From Candolleomyces eurysporus (Eukaryota; Basidiomycota; Agaricomycetes; Agaricales; Psathyrellaceae), in assembly GCA_027579435.1 (NCBI GenBank), contig JANBPK010001596.1, positions 1-25,751 of the forward strand: a DNA stretch of 25,751 nt. Reading direction: 5' to 3'. Each line of letters opens with the position of its first letter. The stretch's first letter is position 1. Below, piece after piece: positions 18,749 through 25,751 of this stretch. The notes beneath the pieces were generated by a model. It worked only from the letters and a program-made list of their open reading frames with translations, was not told the origin of the DNA and did not search any database. Made by a program: the position numbers and the translations under genes.

Positions 18749-21308
18749 TCAAGCTCGGCGTTCTTGCTTTGGCTTTTGAATGACGGGGATAAGGACGGTT
18801 CCCCAGACAGGGCTCCGCTTCCTTACAACTTTTATCCCTCGCGACTGCAACATTCCTCCCGTCGGCGTCTCAGAGACAGAGAAAGGGGTGATCTGAGGGA
18901 CATGAGAAAGGTCAACCACCTCGTTTATGAAGTAAATCTTGAGGAACCCGATCGTAAGGTCCAAGCCTTCAGGAATACGGCACTCGAAAGGCGGAATGCT
19001 CGAATTACCGTGTCCTATTTCCACCGTTGAGCCCTGCTTGAGGGAGTAATCTTTATCGTAACGTGTCTGAGCATCGACCTCGGTAAGAGCAGCTGTACGT
19101 GCGACATAATCAGTATTATTGAGATTAATTCGTACCCGAGAACTCACTGATGCTGAAATCTGCATGTTCAAAGTAGAAGACATAGAAGTGAAGGTCCCAC
19201 GGTGTGTTGTTAGTTATGTTCATTCCATACTTGGTGTCTTCGTCTACTTCGTACTCAATTCTCCCTCCTCGATGCATGTTCACTCCTCCAGGAGAATAGC
19301 GAAGCTCGTTACCGTCATTGTTGTAGTCCTCCTTCAACGGGAAAAATCCAATCTCAACAGAATCCTTGATCTCGTCATTCTGTTGGTCGAGGTTGAGGTG
19401 GAAGTGATAGTGAGAGGCGGCACGTAGGATGTGGTGAAGGTCGTCAACGTCTGTATCGATGACATAGGGCATACGAGTGAACCCGTGCTCTGTTGCTTGC
19501 TTCTCCAAGACCTTGAAAGTGAGCTGATTCTTGCGAGCGGCGACAATCTTGAGTTTTGCTTTGTCTTTCTCGGCCTTGCCGACCAATTTGATCCTACAGG
19601 GGTCAGGGCCTGTTCCGGACATCTCTCTTGCGATCGCTTCGAAGAGGGGCATGTATTGGCTCTCCAAAGGAACATAAATGAGGAGATCTTCCGAGGCGCC
19701 TGCCTTGGTCTGAATGGCGATGGCGGTATTTTCGAATGCCTCCGGGGCTTCGCTAACGGGTTCGAGGATAGTGGTGAAGGGATTGATTTTATCGTCCCTC
19801 GCAATCATCACCCCCAAAGGCTCATCAACCAGAGCGACATCCCTATTTCGGTAGAGTGTGAATTCCGCACCATCCGTTATACCGTGAGCCCGGCCGCCTT
19901 CTAAAGTGCACTTCTTATTCTCAAGCTTGACTTCGTAGATGTTGTGACGACTCGTAGGTGGGCGGACTTTGGAGTCGAAAAGAATGCGATTCCTGTGGTA
20001 CCCTTCGCACTGGGGGTTTTGTCTGAAAGCGAGCTGTAGTCAGCCAGTAAGATCATTGTTGGAGATGATTAGGGCTCACCCATCGATGCGGGGCATCCTA
20101 GACAAAAAATTGGCATAGGTAATCTGATCTAGGGGGACGCTTCTGAGTAGCTCCAACAACGCAGTGGTGAACCTTCCGTGGGCTTCTTTGGCATGATTAT
20201 CTTCCCGAGCGAGCTCATTGGCGCTACATGCAGCCAAGAGAATATGCGAGTTCATATCCTTCATAGCAAAGCCTTTCGCAGAGCTTAATCCACGGGTGCC
20301 GTACTCGGCGGTAGCATTGGGCGGCAGGTTTTCCTTACAGATATGTTCGTCTAGATCGTCAGGGACATCGTTGGGGCTCAGTTCGCATCCGCGCACGGTG
20401 ATTTTGTTTGTCTCCTCTTCACCACGGGTACCTGAGCCGGAATGACAGCAATCGAGGATGACGGTCTATGTCGACTAGGATGAGCAGCCGTAGGTCACCT
20501 AGACTTCAAGTCTCACTTACGATATTATTACCATGTCTTGTCGAGATGCCGTTTATTAAGGCAGCCACAGTACGATCTGGAATGGGATGTATCCGTTCGG
20601 CGACATAGTCAACCGGAATCAGTGTTTGAGTTTTGCCTTTGCTATTAGACGGGACTTCGCCTCCGTGTCCGGCATAGTAGATGAGAATTGGATCCTGATG
20701 CTTGATCCTGGAGTTGTCACGCAAGCCTTCGAATGCAGCGATGATGTTGCTACGAGTAGCCTCCTTGTTGCGTAGATTGGTGATTTGGTCTGGCGGAACC
20801 TTGAGATCTCTTCGAAGATAGTTGCTCATCGCATCGGCATCGGGGACGGCACCACTCAACTTCTCCATGGTGGAATAGTCATTGATCCCAATGATGAGTG
20901 CCCAGAGCCGCGGGGGATCCCTTCAATCCTGTAAGCGGCGGATTCATGGCAGTGAAGGTAGCTTACGAGTTCTTAATTTCAGCCCGGGGTTTCGGGCCAC
21001 TGGCCCCACGGGATCCCTCAGAACTTGAACTTGTCTGGTGGCAACCCGAGATCAGTCCAACGGTCAAGAAACCAGCACGGGTACGCACGATACGAAGTTT
21101 GGAGGCAATATTACGAATAAATGAACGGAGCCGAAGCCAAAGTCTCCGGATCTTCCTTGCTGGAGGGCTGCATTGTGAGCGGCCAGGTGATTGTGCAAGT
21201 TCACGTTTAGGTGGCCTTACCGTCACGGTAAACATGATTGTCATGGACTACCTGATGGTGGGTGTCGGGGAGTGCGTTAACCACCGTGCTGCCTGGCTCA
21301 TTTGACAT
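18749..21308 (-). CDS. Caspase-like (C14) protease B, duplicate of A
   Basis: Proposed exons are 21308-21221, 21159-21089, 21034-20967, 20920-20521, 20465-20080, 20022-19148 and 19092-18749 (743 aa). Core exon lengths equal those of gene A (400, 386, 872 versus 875 nt). The fold begins at RLWALIIGINDY, with His161 in YYAGHGGE and Cys216 in ILDCCHSGSG. The extension has GQNPQCEGYHRNRILFD and ends VWGTVLIPVIQ. Most differences from A are conservative, so both copies look active and the duplication looks recent. The N-terminal part (MSNEPGSTVVN...) keeps the shared module but lacks the GRDSH block and most of KDSDHELLESS. The acceptor at 20921 reads aag and again follows an earlier CAG by 8 nt; using the earlier one would meet a stop soon after. 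The N-terminal structure is therefore less certain than the core. Confidence 0.82.
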
Positions 21309-21410
21309 TGCCTTGCCAATTATAAGTGGGGGGCAAGGGGAGGGGATATGGAGAGAGGTTAAGACGTGGACAGCTGCATGTTGAGCAATGCTTTCTCTAT
21401 GGACCCTCAA
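21309..21410 (-). promoter_or_regulatory. Promoter of caspase B (shared promoter type)
   Basis: On the minus strand it reads agaaagcattgctcaacatg, then a gtccacgtctt block, a C-rich stretch and ttggcaaggcaatg at the start. The same order appears before gene E (25657-25745) and in part before gene A. Confidence 0.55.
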
Positions 21411-22283
21411 CACGAGGACGCCTCTCGGACAATAATTGACGCACGGATTGATGAGGGCGCTGAAGTCGAAGATCACCAGACCTTACTACAAGTCATCCGC
21501 CCAGATATTTTCGCGCAAACAACTGGTAAAATGAATGCCTCGTCACCCTATGAAACCTTTTGAGCCGACAGAAAGGAAGAAAACTGACGTTTTCTGAGGG
21601 CCGTGGACTTGGGTGCTCTCAGTGCCAAGCTTTTTAATTTCTCGAAATAGAACCGGGAGGAGTGACAGATTGCCTCTTGCGTCACAAACCAAATCCTTGA
21701 TCAAACTCACTTCTTGAAGTGCTACATCTCTCCAGGTTTTTCACTTTGTTGACTCTCTTTGCCCAGCTCACTCTGTGCGATTCAATAATCTTGTGATTTC
21801 CTCTCAGCAAGAATAGCATTTAAATTATTACATCACGATATAAGGCTGGTTCCTGATTCTCGAATGCCGGAGGTCAACGGTTGGATATCTGAAGAGATGT
21901 CCTCTATCATGAATCAGGAAAGGGGACGTTGGTTGATGGTACGTTACAGGCAGTCATTGTTCGAGGATGATACACTATCCCTCAATGCACACGCTGAAGT
22001 CGACTTGTAGATATAGATGCAGAAGATGGCAGGCATTGAGCACATTACAATCGGCTTCTCAGCTATGGCCACGAGCCGCCTGGATCTAGTGCGAGCACGA
22101 GTGGGCGGAAATAGAGATTCGTCGGGGCTGTATGGAGAGATCTTTTTAGCGGGCGAATGGATAATGGTGTAAAACCTCAGGCGGAATCAGCGCGAAATCT
22201 TGACTGGCATTCAAGAGAAGGCGCAAATCAAGAAATGCTCACTGAACTCCTCGACGGGCTACTCAAAAACCTCGAGGAGTTGA
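21411..22283. other. Intergenic, no gene established
   Basis: Short open stretches on the plus strand (an ATG at 21864 with a following gtacgt, and one from 22018 to about 22170) could be exons of an unknown small gene. I recognise no family and see no consistent splice chain, so none is called. An AT-rich patch lies near 21820. Confidence 0.4.
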
Positions 22284-23352
22284 TCAGTAATAAGCAAAGG
22301 TACATTCAAAGACGTGGGCCAAGATACTCAAGCCTATTCTCATCGATACGCACGCCCTCCTCAACGCCTCCTCCTCATTCTTCTTGGCCCTTGACCTCTC
22401 GAGACCACTCTTGATGCTATTCGCACACAACTCAGGCGTAGTATTGATTCCTGCAAGGTTTGGTGCAACCACCCTTTTCCTCATCTCCTGCATGCCCTGA
22501 TCTACAGCCCGCAGAGTGTGCAGAGTCATAACAACGTAAGTTAAGGCATTTTTGCAGTACACGGTCATGTCGTGTGGCAATAAATTCAAGCTCCTATTGA
22601 AATTCCTGAGGTCTTTCTGATTGCCACCCAGGATCGTCCACAAGTTCGCGAGCAACTCTTCCTTTGCTTCTTCAACCATCTTGTTCTCCTGGGCTACGGT
22701 GTCGCGAAGGATGGAGAGCTTTTGTTTCAGCCTGTAGAGATTGGCGCAGTTGGCCCCGAATTTGCCGATGAGCTGTTCGAGGTGGCTCGAAATGATGTGC
22801 AAGCGTCCGAGAATGTTTCTTTTACCACTTTGTCTATTGCCCTCTCGCTAGGTTTCCATACCGTCGGCCCTCTCAAGGCACTCGCCCTGCTGAGGCGTGC
22901 GGAGTCGATGACGTGCCCGGCAAAGTTGTTCATCATGGTGACTTTGCCTTCCGGATGCCTTCGCCGTTGTTGCCTCGCTATCGGCGATGAGGGCAATGGG
23001 CCTCGAGCGCATGAGAAGGTGGATATGAAGTAGCTCTGGGAGTGCGGCTCCCAGCAGATGGTGCTCGAGAGCCCCCTCAGCGCTTTCGCAAGGGGCCGCC
23101 ATGTTCCAGGTCTTCATATCCATCCTGGCGGCATTCTGCACCTTTGCGGTTGAGTGAGACGCAGCCATCGTCGTCGGCATCATCGATGGGCGCAAGGTTG
23201 GACGACGATGGTGGAGCTATATGTGCGGTAGGCAGGTCTGGCACGGGTGGAGGCGGGGAAGGAGTCGTTAGTGCGGGTGCAGGGGCTGGGGCTGGTGCGG
23301 ATGTGACATGGCGACTCTGTTTTCTGGATGCGTCTGTCGTTGTTTGGCTCAA
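22284..23352 (-). pseudogene. Coiled-coil protein gene, broken by frameshifts
   Basis: The family is not recognised. Minus-strand reading gives a plausible start (MSQTTTDASRKQSRH, 23352), a Pro/Ala-rich stretch, then three protein-like blocks that follow each other in different frames. Block 1 is LEHHLLGAALPELLHIHL...SGRQSHHDEQL (about 23080-22930), block 2 is FAGHVIDSARLSRAS...GPTVWKPSERAIDKVV (about 22930-22810), and block 3 is SHLEQLIGKFGANC...RLKQKLSILRDTV...ALRRAC, ending at 22284. Blocks 2 and 3 have helical, heptad-like composition. The frame changes fall with no intron-like sequence between the blocks, and no N is nearby, so I read at least two real frameshifts. It could instead be a functional gene with base-calling errors. 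Confidence 0.55.
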
Positions 23353-23822
23353 TGGCAGGGATGAAGAGAATGGACCTTATAATATTCTCGAGGGAGGTAG
23401 TTGATTGCTGATCGATAACGGATAGTTGTTTGGATAACAAAAATCAGAGTGCCAAGTGGATACACTATTGCCAGTGACAGTGCTATTATACATCTTTTTT
23501 GAAGGAAGGTTTGCTGGTGTATCCAAAAAGCAGGTCGGTGAGTACACCACGGAAGCACAAAAATGGTTCAGACGTATCCAATCCTACCGGACCAGGCAAG
23601 CCATTGAACTCCCCCTCTTGCTTCGGCATGCTTGACTCCACAAGGCAACAATCATCGGAATGAAAACTGATGCGCACACAAGTAAACAAAGAAGAAGTGC
23701 CTGCCATCGTCGAAAAATTCGAAATTGAAGTTGGACGAGAGGTTGCAGGTCTGCAGTACCTGAAACTCTTGGATTGCCAGCTCTCGGGGTCAAGAGCGCA
23801 ACACCTAGTTTCAAAAAAGCCG
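23353..23822. other. Intergenic between gene E and the coiled-coil remnant
   Basis: No gene is seen. The stretch next to gene E (about 23760-23822) is similar to 11880-11936 after gene D, where the helicase frame opens. Confidence 0.5.
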
Positions 23823-25656
23823 TTACACACGAATAGAGAAGTGCTGCAGCCAAAAGGACAAACCGTTACGAACGGAAATCTTCCTTGTTTCCGTAATAGT
23901 GGCAAAAATCACACCTGGCAACGCACAAGATAGCATTCAGAGATTTTAGAAAGGGGGAGGGTAATGAATATAGGTATACCTTCCGAGGCGTTCGGGAAGA
24001 GAAACCTCCAGTCATCGTCGTGGCACAAGGCACAGTCTGCACCTGTCTGGCGTCCAGTTGTCGCTGGTTAGGCTGATGCTAGTAAAAGTGACAGAGCCAG
24101 CAGGGTTTCACCTTCAATAGCAGTTTTTTTATTTATTGCATCGCAAGGATGCACGGAGCGCTGGAAAGCATGGTGAACAACGCTGAGTGTAGGTGAAAAA
24201 ATGAGGCTCACATTGGGGGAGAATGATTCGATCGAAACTCCAAACAATTTCCCCCTAGCTTCGGGCGTATCGGAAAGCATGGTGCTGGAGCACCCACTCC
24301 CGGTTTGACCACCAAGAGGTGGAGAACCTGTGCTACTGCGGCTACTTTGTCCAGATTCTCTGCTACTTGAATTTGGAGAATCGGGGCGAGAGAATTGCTC
24401 TGAAGAGGTGTTCTCAGGCTGGCTCTGACTGGAAGTTGGAGGATGTTTCATCCGCTCGCGAAACCTTGGCGAGAAAGCCAGACTGTATCCCCGAAGGAAC
24501 AAGCACTGGCCGTAGGCCTCTCTTCCTTGGCCATTATGACCGCTGGTTGCTGAAATGGGTCCCGTGCGAGCTTGTGCCGTTCCTCGATCGATCCAATCAT
24601 ACTGCGAGCCTTCCCATTGTAGGTTGAGTATGTTCCAATCTGGTGCCATTGCTTCCATGTAAGCTGCGTTTGCCCAGCTCTTGCTCTTGTCGCAGCCTGT
24701 GATAAAATACAGGGACTCGTCTTCACCAAGTTTGCGTATACTGTTTGCGTATCTATACAGCGTTTCCGCGTTGTCTATGATGAAATCTCGAAAAGCGACG
24801 TGGTCTTCGAGATCTTCTGATATGGCAGGAGAAGTAAGGACCAGTACCGCGCCTTCTGTCGAATCTTGAGGGCATCGAAACACAAAGGAAGGGTGACTGG
24901 GATGCCTCCTCCAGTGTCAACAGAGCTAGCCGGATAGCGGTGAGGTCTGTGTACTCACTGGCTGTTTGGCAGCTTCTTTGTCGATGCGCCAACTACAACG
25001 GTCTCGTTTTGTGGCCATGCCAGCTTCCGGGTCACCGCAAGCGATGGAGGCGTGTATTCTTCCCCATGTAGGAAAGCCTGTATTGAAGCTTGATCTCTCG
25101 AGTAATGGGAGATTATCTTGAATGAATCTGGGGCACTATAGATTCCAAAATGCCCGGGAGCAACAACCACTGGACTGGCGGTGTCATCTTGCCCGTAAGG
25201 TTTTTGAGGTTCAGGCCGCCAGCACGCCAATCCGCTTTGTGCCACTCGCATGCGGCGAACATATACCTCGGGCCTAGTTGCCGTCGAAGACTCCGATAAT
25301 TCGTGGTCCAAATCCTTAAATGACGACTGAAGTGACATACTCCATCAGCTCACTGGTTAACGGTCGGAATACATACTCACGATGCGGGTTTGGGAGAAGT
25401 TCTTCCATATGATTGACCGTAACAGAAACCAAAGACTGCAGGTTCTCTGAGAGAAATACTTTGAAGGCGCCGCATTGTGAGGGGCTGCCAGTGAGGGATT
25501 GCGCAAGTTCACATTTGTTGCAGAAATGCTGTAGTTGACGATGTTACTGTCAGAGTGGAAGTCACGGCCTGCCGTTTGAAACTCTGTATCTCGGACTACC
25601 TGTTGGTGGGGGTGGGGGAGTATGTTTGTCACTGTGCTGCCTCGTTCGTTTGCCAT
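23823..25656 (-). CDS. Gene E: paralogue of D, uncharacterised family, intact
   Basis: Exons 25656-25381, 25326-24959, 24896-24212, 24160-24112, 24042-23980 and 23914-23823 give 510 aa with all GT-AG introns and no N. The shared module (MANERGSTVTN..., then FSQRTCSLWFLLRSI) fills residues 1-92. SSFKDLDHELSESS opens exon 2, which also holds SGLACWRPEP and VAPGHFGIYSAPDSF. Exon 3 holds VLVLTSPAISEDLEDHVAF, TLYRYANSIRKLGEDESLYF, ITGCDKSKSW and CLFLRGYSLAFS, followed by a Ser/Pro-rich linker. Exon 4 reads RSVHPCDAINKK, exon 5 ALCHDDDWRFLF, and the last exon ends HFSIRV. No signal peptide or catalytic motif is evident. It shows the family's complete form and is the best template for D and pseudogene C. 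Function is unknown. Confidence 0.8.
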
Positions 25657-25751
25657 TGCACTGCCAATGCCAAGTGAAGGGCAGGCAATATAGGAAGAGT
25701 TTGAGACGTGGAAAGCTGTGTGTTGAGCGATGCTTTATAGATGAAGCTGTG
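25657..25751 (-). promoter_or_regulatory. Core promoter of gene E
   Basis: On the minus strand a TATA-like ctataaagcatcgctcaaca lies about 80 bp before the ATG, then cagctttccacgtctc, a pyrimidine-rich stretch and ttggcattggcagtgcaatg at the start. The blocks recur before gene B, where TATAAAG has become agaaag. The window ends inside this region. Confidence 0.6.

Larger units (their letters stand above)
15620..21420. repeat. Segmental duplication, copy 2 (rearranged)
   Basis: This segment carries the J-protein 3' exons and flank (15620-16190), a non-homologous insert of about 1.7 kb, then the intergenic repeat region and caspase gene B with its promoter (17865-21420). It parallels 1680-5860. 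Confidence 0.85.

Noticed and set aside
22157..22414. Plus-strand frame with a helical stretch LTELLDGLLKNLEELISNKQ
   Set aside because: It overlaps the opposite-strand coiled-coil remnant, has no recognisable family and no supporting splice sites.
1..25751. CRISPR array, ribosomal RNA genes or bacterial operon structure
   Set aside because: Spliceosomal introns throughout, no spaced direct repeats and no rRNA-like stretches were seen.

Overview
This looks like nuclear DNA of a basidiomycete fungus, most likely an Agaricomycete. Genes are split by many short GT-AG introns (about 46-69 nt), neighbours lie close together on both strands, and the encoded families (caspase-like C14 proteins with an NPQCEG extension, Spf31/DNAJC8, Cox11, a carnitine acyltransferase, Rmi1) fit that group. 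I cannot name the species. Scattered N bases, dense between about 8.5 and 11.7 kb, mark poor consensus. Where I could test them against a gene, each N is one surplus base that breaks an otherwise open frame.

Layout. (1) 1-2 kb: cox11 (-) and a DNAJC8/Spf31 J-protein (+) diverge from a 100-bp promoter. (2) 3.1-5.8 kb: caspase-like gene A (-). (3) 6.2-8.5 kb: carnitine O-acyltransferase (+). (4) 8.8-11.9 kb: an N-rich SF1 DNA2/NAM7-type helicase (-) with an exonuclease-like N-terminus. (5) 11.9-13.7 kb: gene D (-), in an uncharacterised family with the signature FITGCDKSKSW...CLFLRGYSLAFS. (6) 14.4-15.6 kb: a broken RMI1 gene (-). (7) 15.6-21.4 kb: a rearranged second copy of the 1.7-5.9 kb segment. 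It holds the last two DNAJC8 exons, a truncated D-family pseudogene C, decayed RMI1 tail sequence, repeats, and an apparently intact second caspase gene B (-). (8) 22.3-23.4 kb: a frameshifted coiled-coil gene remnant (-). (9) 23.8-25.7 kb: gene E (-), an intact paralogue of D.

The main observation is that five loci on the minus strand (A, D, C, B, E) begin with the same promoter and N-terminal coding exons, with an M-(A/S)-(N/T)-x-x-G-(S/R)-T-V start. Behind that start are two different bodies: a caspase-like protease in A and B, and an unknown domain family in D, E and pseudogene C. This points to exon shuffling or recombination inside a fast-evolving cluster. A shared N-terminal module on caspases and an unknown partner family would suit a cell-death or self/non-self system, but that function is inference. 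Cox11, Spf31 and the acyltransferase are ordinary housekeeping neighbours.
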